Made by a program: the position numbers and the translations under genes. A stretch of DNA of 64,000 bases from Gaiellasilicea sp963730405 (lineage in GTDB: Bacteria; Actinomycetota; Thermoleophilia; Gaiellales; Gaiellaceae), in the NCBI GenBank assembly GCA_963730405.1, contig CAVSRW010000002.1, positions 124,001 to 188,000 on the forward strand, given 5' to 3'. This document shows, piece after piece, positions 50,189 through 59,460 of the stretch. Within the stretch, counting starts at the first letter, position 1. Each line of letters begins with the position of its first letter. The notes beneath the pieces were generated by a model that saw nothing but the letters and a program-made list of their open reading frames with translations, was not told the origin of the DNA and searched no databases.

Positions 50189-50404
50189 CGGCGCCGCTGG
50201 AGCCGCACGCTCCGGGGCGCATCTCCGTGCAGCTTCGGACCGTTCGAGGGCGGCTGCGTGGCCGCCGACACCGCTCGGGCTGCGTCCGGCCTCCGGATCG
50301 ACCTCGGCCGGGCGCGCACGGCGCGACCGCTGGTCCTCACCGGACGCTTCGACAGGGTGTCGCTCACCCGCCGAGTCGGCCGTTAGCCGGCTCGCGAACT
50401 GGCC

Positions 50405-50410
50405 TAGACT
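50405..50410 (+). promoter_or_regulatory. -10 box of the aldehyde dehydrogenase gene, leaderless promoter
   Basis: TAGACT, six bases before the ATG at 50417. Confidence 0.5.
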
Positions 50411-50416
50411 CGCTGC

Positions 50417-51861
50417 ATGACGACGACCGGAAACGAGCGTCGGCTCCTGATCGCCGGCGAGTGGGTCGAGACCGGCGACTGGGTCGAGGTGCGCTCGCCC
50501 TACTCCGGCGACGTGGTCGGGCGCGTGGCGAAGGCCGGCAAGGCGGAGGCGCGTCGCGCCGTCGACGCGGCCGAGGCGGCGATGCGGCAGCCGCTCCCGG
50601 CCCACAAGCGAGCCGAGATCCTCGTCCGGGTCGCCGGTCAACTCGGCCGCCGCCACGAGGAGGTCGCGCACACGATCGCGGCCGAGGCCGGCAAGCCGCT
50701 GAAGGCAGCCCGAGTCGAGGCCTCGCGGGCGATGTCGACCTTCACGTTCTCGGCCGTCGAGGCACGCAAGCTCGCGAGGCGAGCTGGTGCCGATGGACGC
50801 GTCGCAGGCCGGCACCGGCAAGCTCGCGTTCACGCTGCGCGAGCCGATCGGGGTCGTCGGAGCGATCTCGCCGTTCAACTTCCCGCTCAACCTCGTCGCA
50901 CACAAGATCGGTCCGGCGCTCGCGGCCGGCTGCGCCGTCGTCCTGAAGCCGGCGTCGCAGACGCCCTTCTCGGCGCTCCTGCTCGCCGAGCTGCTGACCG
51001 AGGCGGAGCTGCCGCCGGGGTGGCTGAACGTCGTCGTCGGGCCTGCTTCCGAGATCGGCGACGTGCTCGTCGAGGACGAGCGCGTCCGCGCGATCACCTT
51101 CACCGGCTCCGGCGAGGTCGGCTGGAAGCTCGCCGAGCGCGCGCCGCGCAAACGCGTGAAGCTCGAGCTCGGAAACGCGACGCCCGTGATCGTCGAGGCG
51201 GACGCCGACCTCGATGACGTCTCGACCCGGCTCGCGGCGAATGCGTTCTCCTTCGCCGGCCAGAGCTGCATCTCGGTCCAGCGCATCTACGTCCAGCGTG
51301 CCGCCTACGACGATCTGCTCGCCCGTTTCCTCCCCAAGGTCGAGGCGCTCGTCGTCGGCGACCCGCTCGACGAGGCCACCGACGTGGGCCCGCTGATCGA
51401 CGAGGGGGCGCGCGACCGCGTGCTCGCGTGGATCGAGGAGGCGCGGGACGCCGGCGCGGAGGTCCTGACCGGCGGGACGCTCACCGAGGTTGGCGACGGA
51501 GCCGCGCTGATCAGGCCGACCGTGATCGCGAACGCGTCGCCCGGAGCTGCACGTCTCCCGCGAGGAGGTCTTCGGGCCGGTGTGCACGGTCACGCCCTAC
51601 GACACGGTCGACGAGGCGATCGAGCTCGCGAACGGCACGCGGTACGGCCTCCAGGCCGGCATCTTCACGCGCGACCTGAAGGTCGCGCTCGACGCAGCTC
51701 GGCGGCTCGAGTTCGGCGGCGTCACCGTCAACGAGGCGCCCACGTTCCGGGCCGACCAGATGCCGTACGGCGGCGTGAAGGACTCGGGCAACACGCGCGA
51801 AGGCCCGGCGTACGCGGTGCGCGAGCTGACCGAGGAGCGGCTCGTCGTCATCGAGCTCTGA
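50417..51861 (+). CDS. Aldehyde dehydrogenase family protein, two frame breaks
   Basis: NAD(P)-dependent oxidation of an aldehyde is expected. Three frames join to a full protein of about 480 residues. The pieces are LLIAGEWVETGDWVEV to EARKLA; LVPMDASQAGTGKLAF through GVVGAISPFNFPLNL, TFTGSGEVGWKL, KLELGNATPVIVE and FAGQSCISVQRIYVQ (catalytic Cys in GQSC); and EEVFGPV-like sequence through MPYGGVKDSGNTREG. The first break (near 50775) has one extra A in gcgaggcg. The second (near 51545) has one extra G in cccggagc. The closest family is the lactaldehyde / succinate-semialdehyde group, but the substrate is open. Confidence 0.87.
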
Positions 51862-51910
51862 CCGGGTTATGCCGCGCCGCAGCGGCGGAATAGCGCTCCG
51901 AGGCCGCTAG

Positions 51911-51916
51911 TACACT
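51911..51916 (+). promoter_or_regulatory. -10 box of the zinc-ribbon gene, leaderless promoter
   Basis: TACACT, seven bases before the GTG at 51924. Confidence 0.5.
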
Positions 51917-51923
51917 CGCGCGC

Positions 51924-52310
51924 GTGCCGCGTCTTCCAACCCTGCACGGGCTCCTGCGCCGGGGCTCGTCTCGCCCGCGTCGCCGTCCGGCGCCGCCCGC
52001 GAGCGAACTGCGTCGCGAGCGACGGGCCCTCCTTCGCCTGCGCGAGGAAAAGCTGCGCGACCTGGGCGGGCTCTCACTCGAGATGTACCGGCGCGACCGC
52101 TTCCGGGAGGACCTGCTGCTCGAGCGCTGCGCCCAGCTGATCGGGCTCGAGGCGCGGATCCACGAGTTGGACGTCCTCCTCGGCACGGCGCAGCCCACAG
52201 CCGGGGTTCCGAAGACCGCCCGCTGCGAGTGCGGTGCCCCACTCCTGTGGGGCTCGCGCTTCTGCGCCACGTGCGGCCGGCCCGTCGCGGAGACGGCGGG
52301 CGCGAAGTGA
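51924..52310 (+). CDS. Helical protein with C-terminal zinc ribbon
   Basis: The 128-residue protein has a basic helical first half (RRERRALLRLREEKLRDLGGLSLEMYRRDR). It ends with a zinc ribbon CECGAPLLWGSRFCATCGRPV, a CxC-x9-CxxC arrangement. No enzyme motif is present. The GTG at 51924 is leaderless by its promoter box. The stop overlaps the next gene by four bases (GTGA), and that gene also begins with a zinc ribbon, so the two probably work together. The function is unknown. Confidence 0.75.
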   Translation: MPRLPTLHGLLRRGSSRPRRRPAPPASELRRERRALLRLREEKLRDLGGLSLEMYRRDRFREDLLLERCAQLIGLEARIHELDVLLGTAQPTAGVPKTARCECGAPLLWGSRFCATCGRPVAETAGAK

Positions 52311-52981
52311 GCGCCGAGGGAGCGACCCGCTGCCCGCGCTGCGGGACCGCGGCCGAGGCAGGTCAGGAGTACTGCCTCGAGTGCGGCGGCAGGCTCGGAC
52401 GGGAGCCCGCACCCGGCGGCGCGTCGACGGCCGTCACCGACCGCTCCGAATGGTCCGGGGCGTGGATCCTTCCGGCCCTGCTCGGGCTCGTGATCGCGAT
52501 CCTCGGCACGGGCGCCGCGATCGTGATCTCGGGCGACGGCGAGGAGCCGAGCGCGATCCCGACCGCAACGGGCGGCAGCCTGACCGTCACCGGGGGCACG
52601 CCGACGCTGACCGCGCCCGAGCCGACCACAGCCGCGACGACCGCCGCCGCCACGACCTCGCCGGCGACGCCGACCGCCCCGCCCCCGCCCGTGAACCCCG
52701 CTGCGATCACGTGGCCACGCGACCGCCGGGGCTGGACGATCGTTCTCCTCTCACTCCCGCAATCGAACGGGCGAGACGCCGCCGGCGCCCAGGCGAAGAA
52801 GGCCCGCGACGGCGGCCTGCGCCGGGTGGGCGTGCTCGATTCGTCCCGCTACGCGAGCCTCCACCCCGGCTACTACGTCGTCTTCCACGGCGTCTTCGAC
52901 AGCGAGGCGGAAGCGTCGTCCGCGCTCCAACGGGCCCGCGCGGTCTTCCCAACCGCCTATCAACGTGAGATTGTCCCGTAG
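52307..52981 (+). CDS. Zinc ribbon, membrane and SPOR-like domain protein
   Basis: The 224-residue protein starts with a zinc ribbon (TRCPRCGTAAEAGQEYCLECGGRL, CxxC-x12-CxxC). A membrane segment follows (about 50-70, WILPALLGLVIAILGTGAAIVI), then a Thr/Pro-rich spacer outside the cell. The C-terminal domain (about 140-224, GWTIVLLSLPQSNGRDAAGAQAKKARDGGLRRVGVLDSSRY) resembles a SPOR domain, which binds denuded glycan at division sites. The ribbon would face the cytoplasm. The start overlaps the previous gene by four bases. Confidence 0.75.
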   Translation: MSAEGATRCPRCGTAAEAGQEYCLECGGRLGREPAPGGASTAVTDRSEWSGAWILPALLGLVIAILGTGAAIVISGDGEEPSAIPTATGGSLTVTGGTPTLTAPEPTTAATTAAATTSPATPTAPPPPVNPAAITWPRDRRGWTIVLLSLPQSNGRDAAGAQAKKARDGGLRRVGVLDSSRYASLHPGYYVVFHGVFDSEAEASSALQRARAVFPTAYQREIVP

Positions 52982-53035
52982 CGCAGAGGTGTAAGGACGT
53001 CGGCGACGGGGCACAGCCCCACGCAACGGCCTTCG

Positions 53036-53109
53036 CGAAACGCTGTTTCGTTGGCCTTGCAGCAAACTTATGTCAGCGACTTTGTAACAGCCCGGAGAGT
53101 CCGTATACT
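53036..53109 (+). promoter_or_regulatory. Palindrome and sigma-70 promoter upstream of the Cys-rich gene
   Basis: In the 189-nt gap before 53171, TTGTAA (53082-53087) and TATACT (53104-53109) are 16 nt apart, a good promoter. A perfect 15-nt dyad, CGAAAC-GCT-GTTTCG (53036-53050), lies 31 nt before the -35 box and could bind a regulator. The gap also holds a half copy of the AACAG element (TTTGTAACAG at 53081-53090). No ncRNA was recognised. Confidence 0.5.
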
Positions 53110-53170
53110 TGGTGTCGACCACCCCGCCGAGACCCCGTTTTCGGCCTGACTACTGGACAAACAGGGAGCG

Positions 53171-53632
53171 ATGACCGCCCAGATGGAAGCCCAACTCGTG
53201 CAGCTGCAGGCTTGTATGTATCAGTATTCGAGAGCGATCTACCGCTCGATCAAGGATCTGATCGATCCCTATGCAGAGCCCGCCGTCCAGCTCGAGTCGC
53301 GGAGGTCAGTGCTCGAGCAGTGCGAGCAGACGATGGAGCGGCTCGCGGCCGACCCCCACTACTTCGCGAAGCCGGACCGGGCGCTCTTCCAGGACATTCG
53401 CCGCTTCTTCCCCATCACGGCGCAGGCGCAGGTCGCCTGGGCGGTCAAGGAGGGTGTCGGCGCCGCGGTCACGTTCATCGAGGAGCAGCTCGAGTCGGGA
53501 GCGCTCGACGGCGGTGTCGCCCGCTGCCGGGCGACGACGCGGAAGGGCAAGCCCTGCCAGCGGACGCCGCTTCCCGAGCGTGACTACTGCCCGTCGCACC
53601 AGCACCTCGAGCGTTCGCTCGCAGCGGCCTAG
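53171..53632 (+). CDS. Helical protein with C-terminal Cys/His motif
   Basis: The 153-residue protein is mostly helix (LVQLQACMYQYSRAIYRSIKDLIDPYAEP). It ends with CRATTRKGKPCQRTPLPERDYCPSHQH, which is the CxATTRxGxxC-x9-CxxH module known in many phage and actinobacterial proteins and thought to bind zinc. The start at ATG 53171 has AGGGAG at 53162-53167, so this gene has a leader, unlike many neighbours. It lies 34 nt before the PafBC gene on the same strand. No function is assigned. Confidence 0.75.
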   Translation: MTAQMEAQLVQLQACMYQYSRAIYRSIKDLIDPYAEPAVQLESRRSVLEQCEQTMERLAADPHYFAKPDRALFQDIRRFFPITAQAQVAWAVKEGVGAAVTFIEEQLESGALDGGVARCRATTRKGKPCQRTPLPERDYCPSHQHLERSLAAA

Positions 53633-53665
53633 GCTCCAGGCTCAGTCGATAGAGTCGTGCGGCCG

Positions 53666-55681
53666 ATGTCGCACGACACCGACAAGCTGATCCGACAGCT
53701 CTCGCTGGTCGCCTTCCTGATGGCGGAGCGCCGGCCGCTCACCGCGCGCGACGTGAAGGGCAACGTCGAGGGCTACTCGGAGATGTCCGACGAGGCGTTC
53801 GCGCGCCGCTTCTACTCCGACCGCGCAGAGCTGATCGCGCTCGGCGTCCCCCTTCACTCCCAGCGGGACGAGTTCACCGGCGAGGAGCTGTACACGCTCC
53901 GCTCGGAGAACTACTTCCTCGACGAGCTCGAGCTCGACGACGACGAGCTCGCGGCGCTTCAGACGGCGCTGTACATGCTCGAAGGGACGTTTGCGTATGC
54001 CGAGCCGCTCAGGCTCGCGCTCCAGAACCTCGCCCTCGGCCGGCCCGGCTTCGACGACGCGCCGACCGAGACGGCGGCGAGCGTCCAGGTGCGCGACCCC
54101 GACTACTCCCCCGAGATGGCAGGCCGGCTCTCGAAGCTCGAGTCGGCGATCTCGAAGCAGCGCACGATCAAGTTCAGCTACTGGTCGCCGCGCCGCGACC
54201 GGGTGCGCGAGCGGACGCTGAACCCGTATGCGCTCCGGCGCGACCGCGGCACCTGGTACGTCGTCGGCCACGATCTCGACAACGACGACGTGCGCACGTT
54301 CCGCGTCTCGCGCATCCGCAGTGACATCCGCTTCGCGACACGCCGCGAGCGCGACTTCAGGCTTCCCGCCGACTTCGACATCGACGCCTACCGCGTCGGC
54401 GAGGACTGGCAGCACGGGCCGGTCCAGGGCACCGCGAAGGTCGAGGTCACCGGCGACACGGCCTGGTGGGTCCACCGGACGCTGCGCGAGGCCGGAGCCC
54501 TCACCGACGGTGTCTTCGAGACGGAGTACGCGGCGATCGAGCCGCTCGCCGGCTGGGTTCTCCGCCAGAACGGCCGGGCCGTGCCGCTCGAGCCGGAGGA
54601 GCTGCGCGCCGCCTGCGCCGAGGGGCTCCAGCGCGTTCGCGAGGCGCACGAGGCGGAGCCGCCGAAGCTGGCGCGCGAGAAGGCAATGGAGGCGAGCCAC
54701 GACGGGGCCGAGCGGCCGGCGCCGCCGGTCGCGCCCGAGCGGTTCGGCGTCCTCCAGGCGCTGCTCGCCTACCTCCTGGCCGCCTGCGGCGAGGGCCGCG
54801 ACGCGAGGCTCGACGCCGACGACCTGGCCACGCGCTTCCACATCCCGCGAGAGGAGCTCCAGGACCACCTCTCGCTGCTCAACCTCGTCAACTTCGGCGG
54901 CGGCTGCTACACGGTCTACGCCGAGCTCGAGGGCGACACGGTGCGCGTGGACAAGGAGCTGTACGGCGACGTCTTCCGCCTGGCGCCCCGCCTGACGCCG
55001 CTCGAAGCGCGGGCGATCCGCCTGGCTCTCGACATCGTCGGCCCGTCGATCGCGGCGCAGGTGCACACGCCGCTCGACCGCGTGCGCAAGAAGCTCGCGG
55101 ACACGTTCGGCCAGTTCGAGGAGCATCAGACACCGGTCGCACAGGCGGAGCTCGACGAGGAGGAGCTCGTCGCGACCCTCTCGCGCGGGATCGCCGAGCG
55201 GCGCGTCGTCGCGATCGACTACCTCAAGGAAGGCGAGGAGACGCCGTCCGAGCGGGTCGTCGAGCCGTACACGTTCGAGCGCGTGCTCCCGAACTGGATC
55301 ATCCACACCTGGGACCGCACCTCCGAGGGCGAGCGCTCGTTCCGGCTCGACCGGATGCGCTCCGCCCGTGTCACCGACGAGACGTTCGAGCCTCGCGACG
55401 GCTTCGACCCGCACTTCCTCGAGGACGCCCACCAGGTGCGCGTCCGCTACGCCAAGCCGGTCGCGCGCTACCGCGTCGAACGCGGCGCCACGCGGCTGAC
55501 GGACGGCTCGGCACTCGCGACGCTCCGGGTCGGCACACAGGACTGGCTGATCAGCGAGATCCTGGCCGACCGGGGGGACGCCGTCGTGCTCGAGCCCGCC
55601 GACGTGCGACCCGCGATCGCGAAGCGGGCGGCGAAGCTCGTGAAGGAGCTGCGCCTCTCCCGGGTGAAACTACCCGGCTGA
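53666..55681 (+). CDS. pafBC: Fused PafB-PafC WYL-domain transcription regulator
   Basis: PafB and PafC form the activator of the LexA-independent DNA damage response in actinobacteria. Here both are in one 671-residue protein. The first half has the helix-turn-helix DKLIRQLSLVAFLMAERRPLTARDVKG and a WYL domain (IKFSYWSPRRDRVRERTLNPYALRRDRGTWYVVGHD). The second half has its own winged helix (about 360-425) and a WYL domain (VVAIDYLKEGEE to WIIHTWDRTSEGERSFRLDRM). ATG at 53666 gives the usual start. TAGAGT at 53650-53655 suggests a leader of three or four bases. The proteasome genes usual near pafBC are absent. Confidence 0.93.
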   Translation: MSHDTDKLIRQLSLVAFLMAERRPLTARDVKGNVEGYSEMSDEAFARRFYSDRAELIALGVPLHSQRDEFTGEELYTLRSENYFLDELELDDDELAALQTALYMLEGTFAYAEPLRLALQNLALGRPGFDDAPTETAASVQVRDPDYSPEMAGRLSKLESAISKQRTIKFSYWSPRRDRVRERTLNPYALRRDRGTWYVVGHDLDNDDVRTFRVSRIRSDIRFATRRERDFRLPADFDIDAYRVGEDWQHGPVQGTAKVEVTGDTAWWVHRTLREAGALTDGVFETEYAAIEPLAGWVLRQNGRAVPLEPEELRAACAEGLQRVREAHEAEPPKLAREKAMEASHDGAERPAPPVAPERFGVLQALLAYLLAACGEGRDARLDADDLATRFHIPREELQDHLSLLNLVNFGGGCYTVYAELEGDTVRVDKELYGDVFRLAPRLTPLEARAIRLALDIVGPSIAAQVHTPLDRVRKKLADTFGQFEEHQTPVAQAELDEEELVATLSRGIAERRVVAIDYLKEGEETPSERVVEPYTFERVLPNWIIHTWDRTSEGERSFRLDRMRSARVTDETFEPRDGFDPHFLEDAHQVRVRYAKPVARYRVERGATRLTDGSALATLRVGTQDWLISEILADRGDAVVLEPADVRPAIAKRAAKLVKELRLSRVKLPG

Positions 55682-55719
55682 TCCGCGAGCCTCTGGGCCG
55701 CGGGCCGCCCTTGAAGGGA

Positions 55720-57480
55720 TCAACCTGCGGGAAGACGCAGCGTGAAGACGGCTCCCTCTCCGGGGATCGACTCGACGTCGAGCGAGCCCCCGTGGGCCTC
55801 GGCGAACGAGCGCGAGAGAAAGAGCCCGAGGCCGGTTCCCGGCTTCGCCGAGCCTCCGGCGCGGCCGAACTTCTCGAAGATCTGCTCGTGGTGCTCCTGC
55901 CGGATGCCCGGCCCGCTGTCCCGGACGCTCACGACGAGGTGGCCGTCGTCCGTGCCAGCGGCGACCTGCACCTCTCCGCCCGACTCCGAGTACTTGATCG
56001 CGTTCGAGATCAGGTTGTCGACCAGCTGCCGCAGCCGGTCGGCGTCGCCCCGGACACGCGGCAATCCCCGCGGCACGTTGGCGGTCAGATGCACCTCGTC
56101 CTGGCCGATCTCGGCCGCGGCGACGGAGTCGCGCAGCACCTCGGCCAGGTCGACATCCGCGAAGCGGTAGCCGAACGTGCCGGCTTCGATCCGCGATGTG
56201 TCCAGCACGTCCCCCACGAGCGCCGACAGGCGGGACGTCTCGTCCGCGATCACGGCGAGGAACGCCTCCCGTTGCTCCGGACGGAGCTCCCGCCAGCGTG
56301 CCTGCAGTGTCCGGGCCGAGCCGATCACAGCCGCCATCGGAGAACGGAGCTCGTGCGACACGAGCGAGACGAAGTCGGCGCGGAGCGCCGACAGTCGCCG
56401 CAGCTCCTCGACGGTCGCCCGCTCCGCCTCGTAGGTGCGGAGGTTCTGGACCGCGGTCGCGACGAGCCGCGCCAGCAGCGTCACGAGCCCGATCTCCTCC
56501 TCCCGGAACGACCCGGCCTCCGTTCGCGAGAGCGCGAGCGCCCCGATCGACCGGGTCCCGAGCTGGAGCGGTGCGAGCACCCGGGCTCGGAGCCCGAGTG
56601 CGACGAGCTCCGCCTCCTCCGGGTACGGCTGCTCTGAGATGTCCTCGCGGTAGACGGTGCGTCCCTCGGCGATCACCTGCTCGAGGATCGGGCCGGGAAC
56701 CGGGATCGCCGTCCCTGGTTCCAAGTACTCCTCGGCCCCTCGTCCCGCGGTCGCCATCACCCGGGCGCCGCCGCCCTCCGCCAGCAGGATCGCGGCCCGG
56801 TCGAACGGGAGCAGGCTGCGCAACTCGCGCACGAAGGCGGCGAAGGCGTCGTCGAGGTCGAGCGACGAGCCGAGCGCACGCGCCACCCGGCTCGTGGCCT
56901 CGAGGAGGTCGACCCGGCGTCCGAGCTCGTCGCGGAGCCGCTCCGCCTCCGCCGCACGTTCCTCAGCGTCGTGCGCCTGGCCCCGCTCCATGTCGACGAG
57001 CCGGCCCACAACGGCGCCCCCCGCGAGCGCAACGATCACCCTGAGCACGAGTGCGTCGTAACGGATCGGCACGCCGAACTCTTCGTTCCGCCACACCTCG
57101 AGCGCGACCAGGATCGGCAGAGTGGCGGCGGCCGTGATCAGGCCGCCGAGCAGCCGGAAGAAGATTGCCGCCTCGAGGACGACGAGGAAGAGCAGCGTCC
57201 GGAGCGGCTGCCCGGGCTCCCAGGCGTAGACGAACATCAGCGCTGACGTCAGCGCCAGGTCGGTGACCACGCTCAGCCCTGCGAGGTAGCGCAAGCGCGC
57301 GCGCCAGCGGTAGCAGAGCACGATCAGGCCAAGGGCCATGCCGAGCTGAATCCCGAGCAGCGTCCACGCGGCCTGCTCGTAGCCGGGCGTCGGGAAGTCG
57401 TCCCGGTCGATCAGGAGCTTCATCAGCGCCAGCGGGACGAGCGCGAGCCGGACGTAGGACAGGCTTCGGATCAGCGTCAC
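55720..57480 (-). CDS. Membrane histidine kinase with GAF domain
   Basis: The 586-residue protein begins with a six-helix membrane region (residues 1-165). A coiled linker and a GAF domain follow (about 190-345, VARALGSSLDLDDAFAAFVRELRSLLPFDRAAILL), then the kinase core with His in FVSLVSHELRSPMAAVIGSARTL. The ATPase boxes are NLISNAIKYSESGG, DSGPGIRQEH and GTGLGLFLSRSFAEAHGG. No response regulator is adjacent. GTG at 57480 overlaps the queG stop as GTGA, so it is read with queG. It is convergent with pafBC. The signal is unknown. Confidence 0.92.
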   Translation of the reverse strand: MTLIRSLSYVRLALVPLALMKLLIDRDDFPTPGYEQAAWTLLGIQLGMALGLIVLCYRWRARLRYLAGLSVVTDLALTSALMFVYAWEPGQPLRTLLFLVVLEAAIFFRLLGGLITAAATLPILVALEVWRNEEFGVPIRYDALVLRVIVALAGGAVVGRLVDMERGQAHDAEERAAEAERLRDELGRRVDLLEATSRVARALGSSLDLDDAFAAFVRELRSLLPFDRAAILLAEGGGARVMATAGRGAEEYLEPGTAIPVPGPILEQVIAEGRTVYREDISEQPYPEEAELVALGLRARVLAPLQLGTRSIGALALSRTEAGSFREEEIGLVTLLARLVATAVQNLRTYEAERATVEELRRLSALRADFVSLVSHELRSPMAAVIGSARTLQARWRELRPEQREAFLAVIADETSRLSALVGDVLDTSRIEAGTFGYRFADVDLAEVLRDSVAAAEIGQDEVHLTANVPRGLPRVRGDADRLRQLVDNLISNAIKYSESGGEVQVAAGTDDGHLVVSVRDSGPGIRQEHHEQIFEKFGRAGGSAKPGTGLGLFLSRSFAEAHGGSLDVESIPGEGAVFTLRLPAG

Positions 57481-58486
57481 GCGCCGCTCCGCTCGTCGAT
57501 CCGCGCGAGCGCCCACGCCGCGTGCTCGCGGAGCATGGGGTCGCCGTCGTCGGCATAGGCCGCGACCGCGTCGCGCTCGCGCGCGCCGCCGACGTTCCCC
57601 GCGGCGACGAGCGCATTTCGTCGCAGCCAACGCGGGTCGTTCCGTGGCACGTACAGGCGGTCGTAGCGGCCGACGAGCTCGGCTCCGTCGCCCTCGAGCC
57701 ACTCGACGAGCGACACGGCCGGCTCCGCCCCGGCCGGCGCCGCGGGTTCCAGTGCGCCGCTTCTCGACGCCGCGGTTCCACGGGCAGACGTCCTGGCAGA
57801 TGTCGCAGCCGTAGACGAAGGCGCCGAGCTGCGGGCGGAACTCGGCCGGGATCGGGGCCGGCGCCTGCGTCCAGTAGGAGAGGCACTTCGTGGAGTCGAG
57901 CGTGCCGGGCTCGTCGAGCGCGCCGGTCGGGCACGCGTCGATGCAGAGCGTGCACGAGCCGCAGCCGGCGTCGAGCGGCCCGGACGGCTCGACCGCCTGG
58001 TCGCTGACGAGCGTCCCGAGGACGACCCAGGATCCGTGCCGCCGCGTGATCGCAAGCGTGTTCTTGCCGTAGAAGGCGACGCCCGCCCGGGCCGCGCCCT
58101 CGCGGTCGACGTGGTCGTTCTCGTCCACGAGCACGCGGTACGAGCCGCCAAGGCGGCGGCCGAGCGCGTCCAGCTTCTCGCGGAGCTCGGCGTAGCGGTC
58201 GGACCAGGTGTACCGCGCGAGCGCGCCCTCACCGGGCCCGAGGGCCGGCTTCGTCCGCCCAGTAGCAGAGGGCGGCGGAGACGACCGTGCGCGCGCCCGG
58301 GAGGAGCTGCTCCGGGTGACAGGAGACCTCGGGCCGGCGCGTCGTGAAGCCCATCGAGGCGAAGAGACCTCGCCGTTTCCGCTCCCGGATGTGGCGCTCC
58401 GTCTCCTCATAGGGGGTGGCCGGCGCGGCGCCGACCGCGTCGAGCCCGAGCTCTGCGCCCAGCCGGGTCAGCTCGGCAGCCGTCAT
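57477..58486 (-). CDS. queG: Epoxyqueuosine reductase QueG, two frame breaks
   Basis: QueG uses cobalamin and two Fe4S4 clusters to turn epoxyqueuosine into queuosine in tRNA. Three frames join. The pieces are LTRLGAELGLDAVGAAPATPYEE to CYWADEAGPR; GEGALARYTWSDRYAELREKLDALG through YGKNTLAITRRHGSWVVLGTLV, CGSCTLCIDACPTGAL and YGCDICQDVCPW; and LEPAAPAGAEPAVSLVEWLEG to the stop, with the HEAT-like tail DPMLREHAAWALARID. The breaks are near 58252 (one G too many) and near 57760. ATG at 58486 is divergent from the MDR gene. Tgt and QueA are encoded 18 kb away. Confidence 0.88.
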
Positions 58487-58501
58487 GACAGGATTGTGCC
58501 C

Positions 58502-59446
58502 GTGCAGGCGATTCGGATCCATGAAGACGGAGGACCGGAAGTACTCAGGTACGAGGAGGCTCCCGATCCGGTCCCGCAGCCCGGGGAGGTGCTCGTCTCG
58601 CTGCGCGCCGCCTCCCTGAACCACCTCGACCTGTGGGTGCGCAAGGGGCTCCCGTCCGTGCCGAAGCCCCGCATCCTCGGCGCCGACGGTGCGGGGATCC
58701 GCGTCGACACCGGCGAACGAGTCGTGATCAACCCGGGGATCGAGCACGGCGCCGCGATCAGCGTGATCGGCGAGCACAGCGACGGCACCCACGCCGAGCT
58801 GATCGCCGTGCCCGAAGGAAACGTCTTCCCGCTCGACGACGCGATCTCGTTCGAGACCGCCGCGGCCTTCCCGCTCGTCTACGAGACGGCCTACCGGATG
58901 CTGGTGACGCGCGCCGGCCTCCAGGCCGGGGAATGGGTGCTGATCTGGGGGATCGGCGGCGGGGTTGCGACGGCGGCGTTCGAGATCGCCCGCGCGCTCG
59001 GCGCCAAGACGCTCGTCACTTCCGGCTCGGAGGCGAAGCTCGAGCGGGCGAGAGACTGGGGCGCGGACGTCGCCGTCCCCCACGCCGAGGCCGCAGCCGC
59101 CGCGAAGGAGCTCGGTGGGGTCGACCTCGTCGTCGAGACGGTCGGCGAGGCGACGTGGAAGGACTCCCTCGCCGCGGTCAAGCCGGGCGGACGCGTGGCC
59201 GTCTGCGGCGCCACGAGCGGGCCGAATCCACCTGCTCAGCTCCACCGCTTCTGGTGGAAGCAGCTGACGGTCTACGGCTCGACCATGGGCACGCGCGACG
59301 ACTTCCTCGGCGCCTACGAGCTCGTCCGCTCGGGCCGCGCGCGCGTGCACGTGGACTCGACGTTCCCGCTGAGCGAGACCCGGGCTGCCCACGAGCGGCT
59401 CGAGCGCGGCGAGCAGCTCGGCAAGATCGTGCTGACGATCCCATGA
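58502..59446 (+). CDS. MDR-family zinc-independent oxidoreductase (quinone oxidoreductase-like)
   Basis: The 314-residue protein has the GroES-like start VQAIRIHEDGGPEVLRYEEAPDPVPQPGEVLV, SLNHLDLWVRKG in place of the catalytic Cys, and the nucleotide fold GEWVLIWGIGGGVATAAFEIARALGAKTLVTSGS. The lack of both zinc sites puts it with NADPH:quinone reductase / crotonyl-CoA type enzymes. GTG at 58502 starts the domain. A strong hairpin follows the stop. The gap to queG is only 15 nt, so their promoters overlap. Confidence 0.85.
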   Translation: MQAIRIHEDGGPEVLRYEEAPDPVPQPGEVLVSLRAASLNHLDLWVRKGLPSVPKPRILGADGAGIRVDTGERVVINPGIEHGAAISVIGEHSDGTHAELIAVPEGNVFPLDDAISFETAAAFPLVYETAYRMLVTRAGLQAGEWVLIWGIGGGVATAAFEIARALGAKTLVTSGSEAKLERARDWGADVAVPHAEAAAAAKELGGVDLVVETVGEATWKDSLAAVKPGGRVAVCGATSGPNPPAQLHRFWWKQLTVYGSTMGTRDDFLGAYELVRSGRARVHVDSTFPLSETRAAHERLERGEQLGKIVLTIP

Positions 59447-59460
59447 CGGCGGAGCCGGCA

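Noticed and set aside
49711..50367. A minus-strand frame of 218 codons opposite the sugar dehydrogenase end.
   Set aside because: It is antisense to a clear Ig-like domain and has no domain of its own.
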